A DNA stretch of 64,000 nt from a bacterium MS4. Lineage in GTDB: Bacteria > Bacillota > Clostridia > Oscillospirales > Acutalibacteraceae. Every line of letters begins with the position of its first letter. Within the stretch, counting starts at the first letter, position 1. The notes beneath the pieces are model-generated. The model saw only the letters and a list, made by a program, of their open reading frames with translations. It had not been told where the DNA came from and did no database searches. Location: the NCBI GenBank assembly GCA_000752215.1, contig CCFG01000008.1:389091-453090 (forward strand), written 5' to 3'. A program made the translations under genes and the position numbers. Positions 26,733 through 35,659 of the stretch are shown here, one piece after another.

Positions 26733-27731
26733 TTATTTTTTCAGGGTACGGGCCTTTTTCAGGAAATCGATATAGACCGCTCCCAAAATGACACATCCTC
26801 TTACAACGAACTGCCAGTAGCTGTTGATGCGCAGAAGATTCATGCCGTTGTTTAACACGCCGATAATCAAAGCGCCGACAACCGTGCCGCCAAGAGTACC
26901 GATACCGCCGTTAAAGCTTGTGCCGCCCAGAACCGACGCGGCAATCGCATCGCGCTCAAAACCCTCGCCGACGGACGGCTGGCCGGAATAGAGACGGGCC
27001 GCAAGAACCACACCGGCAAGAGCAGCTAAAATACCGCTCATCATGAACACGCGCATCTGAACCGATTTGGTGTTGACGCCGGCGTATTTCGCGGCTTCCG
27101 CGTTTCCGCCCGTGGCGTAAACGTGGCGTCCGAAGCCTGTACGGTTCATAATAAAGAACAGGATGATGAAAACAAAAGCGACCACAAATACCGGGGTCGG
27201 AATTCCGAACAGATCGCCGGTGCCGATCAGGTTAAAGGTCTCGTTGGTGCATTGGGTGGGCTGGCCGCCGGTCACGACGTAGCCGACGCCGCGCACAATA
27301 ATCTGTGTGGAGAGAGTTACGATAAAGGCTGGGATCGTGGTATGTGAAATGACATATCCGTTGAAGAGTCCGAGCAGCGCACCGAAAGCGAGCGCGCTCA
27401 CAATACATACCGGCAGCGGCAGACCGGCGTTTGCCAGACGTACCGTGATAACGCCGGAAGCGGCGGCGCACGAACCGACGGACAAATCAATTCCGCCGCA
27501 GATCAGGACACAGGTAATTCCGAATGCGATTAAAACGTTTACACAGGACTGCCGCAGCAAGCTCAGCAGATTTGTAGAAACAAGGAAAGTATTTGTAGTG
27601 ATGGAAAGCGCGATGCACAGCCCCAGCACCGCAGCAATAGCAGCCAGGTTGCGTCTCAGCCAGTTTACTGCTACGTTTCCCGCCGCGCTGCCTTTCAATG
27701 CCGCGGATTCCGAATGGTTAGTATTACCCAT
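26733..27731 (-). CDS. Sugar ABC transporter permease (RbsC family)
   Basis: 332 residues, about eight to ten membrane segments, with the RbsC-family signatures GGIDLSVG near 80 and GGxAEAAKYAGV near 215. It forms the membrane channel for the RbsA- and RbsB-like proteins encoded just upstream. Start ATG 27731 follows GGAGG and lies one base beyond the stop of the ATPase gene. Confidence 0.92.
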   Translation of the reverse strand: MGNTNHSESAALKGSAAGNVAVNWLRRNLAAIAAVLGLCIALSITTNTFLVSTNLLSLLRQSCVNVLIAFGITCVLICGGIDLSVGSCAAASGVITVRLANAGLPLPVCIVSALAFGALLGLFNGYVISHTTIPAFIVTLSTQIIVRGVGYVVTGGQPTQCTNETFNLIGTGDLFGIPTPVFVVAFVFIILFFIMNRTGFGRHVYATGGNAEAAKYAGVNTKSVQMRVFMMSGILAALAGVVLAARLYSGQPSVGEGFERDAIAASVLGGTSFNGGIGTLGGTVVGALIIGVLNNGMNLLRINSYWQFVVRGCVILGAVYIDFLKKARTLKK

Positions 27732-27732
27732 T

Positions 27733-29235
27733 TTATTTGTTTCCTCCTTCCACTGCGTAGGACATGATAATCTCCTGAGAGATTTCGTCTACATCAGGGT
27801 CTAATATTTTAACAAGTCTGCCTTCGCTCATAACCGCAATACGACTGGAGTTATTAATGATCTCAGGCAATTCGGACGAGATCATGATAATAGATACCCC
27901 TTCTTTGCTCAGGTCGCTCATCAGCTTGTAGATTTCCGCCTTTGCGCCAACGTCGATGCCGCGGGTAGGTTCATCCAGGATCAGAACCTTTGGCTTAGAC
28001 GCCAGCCATTTTGAAATGACAACCTTCTGCTGGTTACCGCCGGACAGCTCGCCCACCAGCTGATTGACGGATGCCATGCGTATCGAAAGTTTATTCTGAT
28101 ATGTGGAGATCAAATTCGCTTCTTTTCTACGATTGATTCTGAGATTATGGATAAATTCTTTCAAAACCTGAAAAGTAAGGTTCACCGCGATGCTGTGGCC
28201 CAAAAAGAGTCCCTGTCCTTTACGGTCTTCGGGAACCAGCGCGATGCCCGCGCGAATTGCTTCCGTCGGATTGGAGATCGATACTTTTTTTCCTTCGATC
28301 CATACTTCGCCGGAGTGGATTTTATCGATTCCGAACAGTGCGAGAGCCGTTTCCGTCCGGCCCGCGCCCACGAGTCCGGCAAAGCCCAGGACCTCGCCTT
28401 TTTTCAGGTCGAAGCTGACATCCTTCACGGCCCTGCTGCACAGCCCTTTTACCTGCATCAGCGTCTCGCCGCCCACAGCGCGCTCCTGTCCGTAGATCTC
28501 GTCGAACTTACGGCCGACCATCATGCTGATCAGCTCTTTTTCGGTTGCTTCCGCCGTGTTTTTCGTACCGATAAATTTACCGTCACGCAGCACGGTGACC
28601 GTGTCGCAGACAAGGAAGGTTTCTTCCATACGGTGTGAAATGTATATGATGGCTACGTTCTTTTCCTTCAGCATTTTTACCTGCCGGAAAAGGTCCTCTA
28701 CCTCGGCGTTGGCCAGCGAAGCGGTAGGCTCGTCCATAATAATCACTTTTGCGTTTTCATTGATGGCGCGCGCGATTTCCAGCATCTGCTGCTTTGCGAT
28801 CGACAGGCCCGTGACCAGACGGTTTGTCGGCAGATCGATTCCCATCAGGTCCAGCGCGGCACGGGTTTCGCGGTGCATTCTGCGCTGGTCGATCAGCCCC
28901 GCTTTGGTCTTGGGTTCCTTGCCAAGGAAAAAGTTTTCAGCGATTGTCATACTGGGAACATTGCTGATTTCCTGATGGATAAAGCTGATGCCGTAACGGC
29001 GGGCGTCATCCACAGTATTGATCTGCACCGTTTCTCCGCCTATTTTGATATCGCCTTGATCGGCATGGTAAATACCGCCGAGAATCTTCATCAAAGTGGA
29101 TTTTCCGGCACCGTTTTCCCCCATCAAAGCACGTACTTCCCCCGGTTTAATGGAGATCGATACGTCATCCAGAACTTTGTTGGAGCCAAATGACTTAAAA
29201 ATGTTATTCATCTCAAGGGTATACTCACTTGGCAT
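27733..29235 (-). CDS. Sugar ABC transporter ATPase (RbsA family)
   Basis: 500 residues with two ABC modules. The first has Walker A GENGAGKST; the second has the usual degenerate GLVGAGRTE and a normal signature and Walker B (LSGGNQQKVV, LILDEPTRGIDVG). ATG 29235 is chosen because AAGGAAG lies just upstream; a longer frame to 29277 lacks a site. It powers import of the sugar bound by the lipoprotein at 29.4 kb. Confidence 0.93.
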   Translation of the reverse strand: MPSEYTLEMNNIFKSFGSNKVLDDVSISIKPGEVRALMGENGAGKSTLMKILGGIYHADQGDIKIGGETVQINTVDDARRYGISFIHQEISNVPSMTIAENFFLGKEPKTKAGLIDQRRMHRETRAALDLMGIDLPTNRLVTGLSIAKQQMLEIARAINENAKVIIMDEPTASLANAEVEDLFRQVKMLKEKNVAIIYISHRMEETFLVCDTVTVLRDGKFIGTKNTAEATEKELISMMVGRKFDEIYGQERAVGGETLMQVKGLCSRAVKDVSFDLKKGEVLGFAGLVGAGRTETALALFGIDKIHSGEVWIEGKKVSISNPTEAIRAGIALVPEDRKGQGLFLGHSIAVNLTFQVLKEFIHNLRINRRKEANLISTYQNKLSIRMASVNQLVGELSGGNQQKVVISKWLASKPKVLILDEPTRGIDVGAKAEIYKLMSDLSKEGVSIIMISSELPEIINNSSRIAVMSEGRLVKILDPDVDEISQEIIMSYAVEGGNK

Positions 29236-29383
29236 TGAATCACTTCCTTTTACTGCTTGCCGCCTGAAAGACGGCATTTACTTTGGAAACAGGCAAATGA
29301 ATTTCACAAATTAGTTGCGTAACCGGTCACCAATCCGCGAAAAGGTGACCGATCACACTCAGACTCTCATCGAAAATCGTTTT

Positions 29384-30388
29384 TTATTTGTCTACGTTGC
29401 TGGCGTCGATAATGGACATCGGCATAATGACGTTTGCTTCCACTTTCTGGCCGGCAATGAGTTTGTATGCGGTTCCCACTGTGGTGCTGCCGATACCGGT
29501 CGGGTCCTGAGCGGCGGAAGCGACCATTTCGCCCGCACGGATAAAGCCTTTTCCTTCATCGGAACCGTCGACGGACACAACCTTGACATCCTTGATTTTT
29601 CCCGCTTCCTTCAGTGCGGAGATAGCGCCGCGGGCGGTAGGATCGTTAATGGTGAAAACACCGTCGAGGTCCGGATAAGCATTGATAAAGTCGACCATGA
29701 TCGGCTGGGAATAGTCAGCGGTTGCTTTTTCCACGTCCTTGCTCTGAAGGATCTTGATGTCGGGGTAGTTTGCTTTGATTTCGTCTTCAAAACCCTTTTG
29801 ACGTGCGTGGCAGGTTGTTGTTGTGCTGAAAGTAATTTCAACGACATTGCCCTTGTTGTTCAGTGCCTTTGCCAGGGCCTGTGCGCACATATGTCCGGAT
29901 GCCTCGTTGTCGGAAACGATTGTGCTGGCGACCAGCTCGGGGTTTTTAACGCCTACGTTGAAAGCGATGACCGGAACGCCGGCCTTCTGGCAGGTTTCCA
30001 GGGTTGCGCGGACGCCGTCCGAATTGATGGGGGACAGGCCGATTACGTTACAGCCCTGGTTGATCAGATCGATTACGTCGTTCATCTGCTTGTTCTGGTC
30101 GCCCTGGGAGTCCATAACCACAAGGCTGTCGTCCGGGCTCTTGAGCGCCTTCTGCATACCTTCTTTGATCTGTACGAAAAATACGTTTGTGAGGTTCGGG
30201 ACGGAAATACCGAGTTTGAGCGGTTTGCCGGTAGCTGTGCCCGATGCCGCCGTACTTCCGGCCGCGCTGGCCGCCTCACTGGCCTGTGAAGAGGCCGTGC
30301 TGCTGTTTCCGCAGGCCGCCAAAGACAAAACCATAGCCATGACCAGAATAATTGCACCTAATTTTTTCATTTTGAAGCTCCTTTTCAT
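29384..30388 (-). CDS. Sugar-binding lipoprotein (RbsB family)
   Basis: 334 residues. A signal peptide ends in the lipobox LSLAACG, followed by a Ser/Ala/Thr-rich linker and a periplasmic-binding fold (LGISVPNLTNVFFVQI, then GCNVIGLSPINSDGV). ATG 30388 has AGGAGGAG 9 bases upstream. A second ATG at 30370 also has an internal AAAAGGAG and would give an equally good signal peptide. The sugar is not predictable. Confidence 0.92.
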   Translation of the reverse strand: MKRSFKMKKLGAIILVMAMVLSLAACGNSSTASSQASEAASAAGSTAASGTATGKPLKLGISVPNLTNVFFVQIKEGMQKALKSPDDSLVVMDSQGDQNKQMNDVIDLINQGCNVIGLSPINSDGVRATLETCQKAGVPVIAFNVGVKNPELVASTIVSDNEASGHMCAQALAKALNNKGNVVEITFSTTTTCHARQKGFEDEIKANYPDIKILQSKDVEKATADYSQPIMVDFINAYPDLDGVFTINDPTARGAISALKEAGKIKDVKVVSVDGSDEGKGFIRAGEMVASAAQDPTGIGSTTVGTAYKLIAGQKVEANVIMPMSIIDASNVDK

Positions 30389-30446
30389 TTTTAGTTTCTC
30401 CTCCTTGCAAATTATCATTATAACCGGTAGGACGGTCAATCATAAA

Positions 30447-31205
30447 TCAGCAGCCAAGGTAACCGCCGTCTACCGGAATAATTGCGCCACTAAGATAATC
30501 GGATGCATGAGAAGCCAGGAAGATCGTCACGCCCTTGACATCGTCCGGCGTGCCCCAGCGTCGTGCCGGTATACGGTTTGTGATTTCAGTGTTGCGGGTT
30601 TCATCCTCGATGATTTTTGTATTCATCTGTGTAGCCATATAACCCGGAGCAATCGCGTTTACATTAATTCCCTCGCGGGCCCATTCGTTGGAGAGCGCTT
30701 TGGTGATCTGGGCGACGCCGCCTTTGCTTGCAGCATAGGCCGGAACGGTGTAGCCGCCGAAGAAGCTGAGCATGGAAGCGATATTGATGATTTTTCCGCT
30801 TTTTTGTTTGAGCATTTCGCGTCCCGCAAGCTGGCAGAGCATGAAAACGGCGGACAGGTTGATGTTCAGGACCAAATCCCAGTCTTCTATCGAAAAATCT
30901 TCCGATTTGCTGCGGCGCTGAATGCCCGCAGCCGGAACAAGGATATCGATTTTCCCGCCAAGCTTTTCCAGCGCTTCATGGAACGCACGGTTCAGTTCGT
31001 CACGGTCGCCGAGGTTGGCACGGACGGCGTGCGCTTTGAATCCCCGCTCGCAGAATTCCTTCGCGGCCGCTTCCGTGCCGGCTGAAATGTCGATGATCGC
31101 CACTTCGGCGCCCGATTCCATCAAGCCTTCGGCTATTCCGTGGGCCAGACCCGAAGCGGCGCCCGTTACGATCGCTTTTTTTCCCATTAAATCGAATAAA
31201 TTCAT
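30447..31205 (-). CDS. Short-chain dehydrogenase/reductase, gluconate 5-dehydrogenase/KduD-like
   Basis: 252 residues. NAD(P)-binding TGAASGLAHG near 14, the NIASM serine region and the catalytic YAASKGG near 150 are present. Related enzymes interconvert sugar acids or deoxyketo acids (gluconate 5-dehydrogenase, 2-deoxygluconate 3-dehydrogenase). It lies between the hydroxyacid dehydrogenase and the binding-protein gene. AAGGAAGG precedes ATG 31205. Confidence 0.88.
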   Translation of the reverse strand: MNLFDLMGKKAIVTGAASGLAHGIAEGLMESGAEVAIIDISAGTEAAAKEFCERGFKAHAVRANLGDRDELNRAFHEALEKLGGKIDILVPAAGIQRRSKSEDFSIEDWDLVLNINLSAVFMLCQLAGREMLKQKSGKIINIASMLSFFGGYTVPAYAASKGGVAQITKALSNEWAREGINVNAIAPGYMATQMNTKIIEDETRNTEITNRIPARRWGTPDDVKGVTIFLASHASDYLSGAIIPVDGGYLGC

Positions 31206-31224
31206 ACTTTTTCCTTCCTTAAAA

Positions 31225-32196
31225 TTACTTTCCGGCTGCTGCGTTGACAACATTGACCAGGGGCTGATCCAGAGCGCCCCGGGCGGCTTCTTCCGCCACC
31301 TTGCGTTCCAGCTCGATTGCGGATTCTTCCGAGTACCAGGCGATATGCGGAGTGGCAAGGAAGTTCGGAAGGCTCAGAAGGGGATTGTCTTTCGCAATCG
31401 GTTCCGGACTGAAGACATCACATGCCGCGCCGGCGATTTCCCCGTTGGAAAGGGAATGGAACAGGTCCTGCTCGTTGATGATGCCGCCGCGGGACACGTT
31501 GATGAGATAGGCGCTTTCTTTCATTTTCTTTAACTGCGGGGCCGCAATCAGATCGCGGTTCCCGTCCAGCGGGCAATGTACGGAAATAATGTCGGAACGC
31601 TCCAGCAGCTCGTCCAGGCTGACCATTTCCATATAGTCCTTTGTGCGTCCGGCTTTTTGCGCGTATTCATCATAGGCGAGAACCTTCATTCCAAAGGCTT
31701 TGGCTCTTTCCGCGAAAGCGGTGCCGATCCGTCCTACGCCGATCACGCCGACCGTCTGGGTGGATAACCTGTAAATGGGGATCGCTTTCTGGTATTCCCA
31801 GACGCCGCTTTTTACATTGTCGTTATTCAGAACAATTTTTCTGGCAAGGGCCAAAGCAAGCGCCATTGCGTGATCCGCCACTTCGTACATCCCGTAGTCC
31901 GGCACATTGCAGACTTTAACGCCGTGCTTTGTGGCGGCCGTCAGATCAACATTATCCACTCCCACGCCGTAACGCACAATCACCTTGAGGTCGGGCAGAT
32001 TGTCAAACACCTTTTCTGTGAAAGGGGCATACTGGTTAATCACTGACTTGAATCCTACGCATTCACGAATCAGGTCGTCTTCCGTCTTACATTGGAGCCA
32101 GGGCGCTTCCAATCCGGCCGCTTTCAGCACTCCGGCTTCCACCGTAATACTGTCATGGTCGCAGTCTGTAATCGCCACAAGATTCCGATTGAGCAT
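31225..32196 (-). CDS. D-2-hydroxyacid dehydrogenase (CtBP-like)
   Basis: 323 residues with the NAD-binding GVGRIGTAFA near 150, the arginine in NVSRGG, the glutamate in FSPEP and the histidine in TPHIAWYS. First gene of the eight-gene catabolic operon, read from a TTGCGT/TATAAT promoter and preceded by AAGGAG. It should oxidise or reduce a 2-hydroxy or 2-keto acid derived from the imported sugar. Confidence 0.87.
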   Translation of the reverse strand: MLNRNLVAITDCDHDSITVEAGVLKAAGLEAPWLQCKTEDDLIRECVGFKSVINQYAPFTEKVFDNLPDLKVIVRYGVGVDNVDLTAATKHGVKVCNVPDYGMYEVADHAMALALALARKIVLNNDNVKSGVWEYQKAIPIYRLSTQTVGVIGVGRIGTAFAERAKAFGMKVLAYDEYAQKAGRTKDYMEMVSLDELLERSDIISVHCPLDGNRDLIAAPQLKKMKESAYLINVSRGGIINEQDLFHSLSNGEIAGAACDVFSPEPIAKDNPLLSLPNFLATPHIAWYSEESAIELERKVAEEAARGALDQPLVNVVNAAAGK

Positions 32197-32214
32197 TCGC
32201 TACACTCCTTTTTG

Positions 32215-32232
32215 AATTTTAAATCTAAAATT
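32215..32232. promoter_or_regulatory. Inverted-repeat operator candidate for the FadR-type GntR protein
   Basis: AATTTTA (32215-32221) and TAAAATT (32226-32232) flank 4 bases, in the start region of the minus-strand operon, just beyond its -10 box. Binding here would repress. The link to the divergent GntR gene is inference. Confidence 0.45.
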
Positions 32233-32246
32233 TGATTTCGACCTAT

Positions 32247-32275
32247 ATTATATAAGCGTGTCGATAATTACGCAA
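32247..32275 (-). promoter_or_regulatory. Promoter of the hydroxyacid dehydrogenase-ABC-transketolase operon
   Basis: Minus strand TTGCGT (32270-32275), 17 bases, TATAAT (32247-32252). The surrounding 32.2-32.6 kb is very AT-rich. Confidence 0.65.
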
Positions 32276-32547
32276 TAGTGAAAATTAATGAATAAATTTT
32301 ATATATAATAGGTAATTTAACTAAAAAATCGATTAATACACGCTTGAAATAGCTTTATAATTCGTTAATTTATATAATATAATCAAAAACTGCTTTTTTA
32401 TTTATATTAAACATTTTGCTGGAAATATAGCAAATAAATACTTGATTTTTATAGAAATTATTTATATAATAGATTTTGAAATTGAATATAATATTTTATA
32501 TTTGATGGATTACTTAACAACTATTTATAAAATGTCCATATTTTTTG

Positions 32548-32576
32548 ATGACATTCTGTTTTGTTTGTGATAAAAT
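32548..32576 (+). promoter_or_regulatory. Promoter of the GntR-KdgK-Eda unit
   Basis: ATGACA (32548-32553), 17 bases, TAAAAT (32571-32576), each one mismatch from consensus. Start codon of the GntR gene is at 32695. Confidence 0.55.
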
Positions 32577-32694
32577 AAACAAGTTGTTAATCATCGTTAT
32601 TGTTTTCAGACAGGCTGCCGACAGCCGTTTCAGTCTAAAAGGAATGCGAAAAAAATTGGATGGCTTCTGCGCTGTCGTCCATAGGAGGTCAAGT

Positions 32695-33384
32695 ATGGAA
32701 AAGCAACCCCTTTCTTTATTGGAATGGGCTTATGCCCACATCAGGGACCAAATTATGTCCGGCGAAATGGAGCCGGGCAAAAAAGTCGTCGTCAATCAAG
32801 TTGCCGAAAGTCTTTCGATCAGCCCCACCCCCGTCAAAGAAGCGATGAACCGTTTGGTGGCGGAGGGGCTGATGGACATGCTGCCCCGGCGGGGCTTTGT
32901 TGTAAAACAGTTAAGCATGGACGAAATCCGCAATATCATGGACTGCCGTATTATGATGGAAACCTTTGCGGCGATACCGGCGGCGGAAAATTTTCACGCG
33001 CACCCTGAAATTCAGGTAAAAATGCGCGAGGTATTAAGGAAAATGGCGGATGTTCAGGCAAACGACTATGTTACGGCCAACCAGTATGAACAGATTTATC
33101 ACGGAAGCATTATCCGCCTGACGGAAAACCGGAAGCTGACGGAGCTCTATAATATGCTGATGGGCGTAAGTTTCTCTTTCCTTGTCTATGCTTCCTCCAG
33201 GCATCCTATGGAACGGCACGAGGCCGCCCATCAGGAGCACAAGCTGATGTATGAATGTCTGGAAGAGGGAGAGGGCAAAAAGCTGGAGCTCCTGATCCGC
33301 ACTCATCTGGAAAACACGATGAAGCTTTATGAGACGTTTTTACCGGCTTATACAAAAGAAGATACCAATGTATCCACATTTTGA
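32695..33384 (+). CDS. GntR-family regulator, FadR subfamily
   Basis: 229 residues: a winged helix (about 8-72, with MEPGKKVVVNQVAESL and SPTPVKEAMNRL) and an all-helical FCD-type ligand domain with several histidines suited to metal binding. Such proteins respond to sugar acids or carboxylates. It is divergent from the 24-32 kb operon and starts the KDG kinase/aldolase unit, so it probably controls both. AGGAGG precedes ATG 32695; the longer open frame to 32545 has none. Confidence 0.87.
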   Translation: MEKQPLSLLEWAYAHIRDQIMSGEMEPGKKVVVNQVAESLSISPTPVKEAMNRLVAEGLMDMLPRRGFVVKQLSMDEIRNIMDCRIMMETFAAIPAAENFHAHPEIQVKMREVLRKMADVQANDYVTANQYEQIYHGSIIRLTENRKLTELYNMLMGVSFSFLVYASSRHPMERHEAAHQEHKLMYECLEEGEGKKLELLIRTHLENTMKLYETFLPAYTKEDTNVSTF

Positions 33385-33465
33385 TTTTGCATGTCCTGCC
33401 GGCAGCGGTTTGGGCAAATCACGTTCAATATTTTCATTGAATTTCAGAAAGGACTTTATTTTAAG

Positions 33466-34407
33466 ATGTCAAAAGGTATTATGCTGATTGGGGAACCAAT
33501 GGGGCTGTTTATCGCGCAGTCCGAGGGCCGGCTGGAGGATATTCCCGGCTTTTCCTGCGCCGTTGCGGGGGCCGAGTTTAATGTTGCGGTGGGAATGACC
33601 AGGCTGGAGCTTTCCGCAAGCTATCTTACAAAACTGGGACGGGACCCTTTCGGAAAACAGATCGTAAAGGCAATGGAACGCAACGGGATCAATACCGATC
33701 TGGTTTCCTGGAGCGAGGAACACAGCACCGGTTTCATGATGAAATCCATGGTTTCCTCCGGTGATCCTGATATCTTTTACTTCCGTAAAAATTCCGCGGC
33801 GTCTACTTTAAGCGCCGAAGATATTGCTCAGGTGGACTTTTCAGCCTATCAGTGGGTGCATGTTACCGGAATCCTGCCGGCGCTTTCCCAGTCCACCAGA
33901 GAAGCGACGATGTTTTTGCTGGAAAAGGCCCGCGAAAACGGGCTGACCGTTTCCTTCGATCCGAATCTGCGGCCTCAGCTTTGGGCCAGTCAGCAGGAAA
34001 TGGTACGGGTCCTGAATGAAATAGCGGCAAAAAGCGACATTGTTCTTCCCGGTGATTCGGAGGGCCTGATCCTTACCGGAAGCAGAGACCCGGAAGCCAT
34101 CGCCGAATTTTACCTGAAGCGGGGAGCAAAAACCGTGGTGGTCAAGCAGGGGCCGAAGGGCGCCTATGCCGCGCGTGCACAGGAACGCTTCTTTGTCCCG
34201 GGATTTTCTGTGGAGAAGGTGGTCGACACGGTCGGCGCGGGCGACGGGTTTGCCGTGGGAATCATCAGCGCGTTGATGGAAAACCTGCCGTTGAGGGAGG
34301 CGGTGCGCCGCGGAAACGCGATCGGCGCCATTCAGGTCATGTCCCGCGGCGACAATGAAGGACTGCCGACCAGGGAGCAGCTGCAGCGTTTTATGCAGGC
34401 AAAATAA
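33466..34407 (+). CDS. kdgK: PfkB-family sugar kinase, probable 2-keto-3-deoxygluconate kinase
   Basis: 313 residues from ATG 33466. PfkB features: GAEFNVAVGMTRL near 40, FDPNLRPQLW near 165, and the catalytic DTVGAGDGFAVG near 250. The next gene is a KDPG aldolase, so the expected reaction is phosphorylation of 2-keto-3-deoxygluconate. The ribosome site AAAGGA is 12 bases away, a little long. Confidence 0.85.
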   Translation: MSKGIMLIGEPMGLFIAQSEGRLEDIPGFSCAVAGAEFNVAVGMTRLELSASYLTKLGRDPFGKQIVKAMERNGINTDLVSWSEEHSTGFMMKSMVSSGDPDIFYFRKNSAASTLSAEDIAQVDFSAYQWVHVTGILPALSQSTREATMFLLEKARENGLTVSFDPNLRPQLWASQQEMVRVLNEIAAKSDIVLPGDSEGLILTGSRDPEAIAEFYLKRGAKTVVVKQGPKGAYAARAQERFFVPGFSVEKVVDTVGAGDGFAVGIISALMENLPLREAVRRGNAIGAIQVMSRGDNEGLPTREQLQRFMQAK

Positions 34408-34436
34408 AATATTTACAATAAAGAGAGGGACCGATC

Positions 34437-35399
34437 ATGAAGAACCTGATGGATATTATCACGGGCGCCGCCCTGGTGCCGGTGGTTGTTATTGACGACC
34501 ATACCAAATCCGCAGATTTAGGAAAGGCGCTGTGCGCGGGGGGAATTCCCGTGGCCGAGATTACCTTCCGCACCGATTCCGCACGGCAGGCAGTGCGGGA
34601 AATGGCTGAAAAGGTGCCGGAAATCACCGTCGGAGCCGGTACCATCCATACGGTAGAGCAGGCGAGGAGCGCCGTGGACGCCGGGGCAAAATTTATCGTG
34701 ACGCCGGGTTTTATCCCCGCCGTTGTGGAATGGTGCCTGGAAAACGATATCCCGGTTATCCCCGGCTGCTCCAGTGCGACCGATCTGGAAGCGGCTCTCC
34801 GCTTTGGACTGGATACCGTTAAGTTTTTTCCGGCAGAGGCCAGCGGCGGGATCAAGGCGCTGAAATCGTTCGCGGGTCCTTACAAAGGGCTCCGGTTTAT
34901 CCCCACAGGCGGAATCAATGAAAACAATGTGCAGGAATATCTTTCCCTTTCCAACGTAGCCGCATGCGGCGGTTCCTGGATGGTGCCGAAAGATTTGGTA
35001 GAAGCGGGAGATTTCAGCCGGATCGTCAGCCTGTGCAAGGAAGCCGTGCGCAGGGCCTTCGGGTTTGAACTGCTGCATGTCGGCGTCAATACCAAGGATG
35101 CTCAGGACGCGTCCAACGTGGCGAACAGCTTTGCCGGCCTTCTTTCCATTCCGGTCATGGAGTTTCCGGGCGCTTATTTTGCCGGGAGCATGTTTGAAAT
35201 TGTGAAGGGTCCGTTCCTGGGCGAAAACGGGCATATTGCCATTCAGACCAACGATATCGAGCGCGCGGTCCATCATTTTGAGTGCATGGGAGCAGAGCTG
35301 GACAAAGGTTCGGCGGTGCGCGACGAAAACGGCGGGCTGATCGCGATTTACTTTAAACAGACGATCGGCGGCTTTGCCATCCATTTGAGAAGGAAGTAA
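34437..35399 (+). CDS. eda: KDPG/KHG aldolase fused to a C-terminal VOC-like domain
   Basis: 320 residues; Eda is usually about 210. Residues 1-212 are a normal class I aldolase with the glutamate in AEITFRT, GAGT, the Schiff-base lysine in VKFFPAEA and GGSWMVP. Residues about 213-320 form an extra domain. Its parts FELLHVGVNTKD and GHIAIQTNDIERAVHHFECMG resemble a glyoxalase/VOC half-fold with possible metal-binding histidines and glutamates. The aldolase would cleave KDPG to pyruvate and glyceraldehyde 3-phosphate; the added domain may bind or isomerise the substrate. The fusion is read directly from one uninterrupted frame. Confidence 0.88.
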   Translation: MKNLMDIITGAALVPVVVIDDHTKSADLGKALCAGGIPVAEITFRTDSARQAVREMAEKVPEITVGAGTIHTVEQARSAVDAGAKFIVTPGFIPAVVEWCLENDIPVIPGCSSATDLEAALRFGLDTVKFFPAEASGGIKALKSFAGPYKGLRFIPTGGINENNVQEYLSLSNVAACGGSWMVPKDLVEAGDFSRIVSLCKEAVRRAFGFELLHVGVNTKDAQDASNVANSFAGLLSIPVMEFPGAYFAGSMFEIVKGPFLGENGHIAIQTNDIERAVHHFECMGAELDKGSAVRDENGGLIAIYFKQTIGGFAIHLRRK

Positions 35400-35463
35400 G
35401 CTGTTCCCGGCCGGACAGGGATTCCGGTACAGCCGGGATCATCCATTCCCTGAATCATTGATA

Positions 35464-35506
35464 AAAGGACCTCCTGACGCAGGATGAATGCGGCAGGAGG
35501 TCCTTT
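35464..35506 (+). terminator. Hairpin after the aldolase gene
   Basis: 13-bp perfect stem (35464-35476 with 35494-35506) ending in TTT. It separates the aldolase unit from the HPr unit. Confidence 0.7.
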
Positions 35507-35552
35507 GTGCGGGAAAGGAAATCGCTCGCCGGCCAGAGCGGGTCCGGTCGAC

Positions 35553-35610
35553 TTGTGCAAAAGGTGTGCAGAGAAATGGTTGTTGCAAAGGCTCCGATTT
35601 ATGCTATGAT
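35553..35610 (+). promoter_or_regulatory. Direct-repeat activator site and promoter of the HPr-like gene
   Basis: TTGTGCAAAAGGTGTGCA at 35553-35570 contains TGTGCA twice, 11 bases apart. TTGCAA (35583-35588), 16 bases and TATGAT (35605-35610) follow. The same repeat stands before the PRD regulator gene at almost the same distance from the -35 box. Confidence 0.65.
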
Positions 35611-35659
35611 AAAAAAACGGAAGAATAAAGAGATCGCCGTCATAGACAGGAGGATATCA

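Noticed and set aside
29315-31085. Long plus-strand open frames opposite the RbsB-like and SDR genes
   Set aside because: Shadows of two genes with clear signal peptide and Rossmann motifs.
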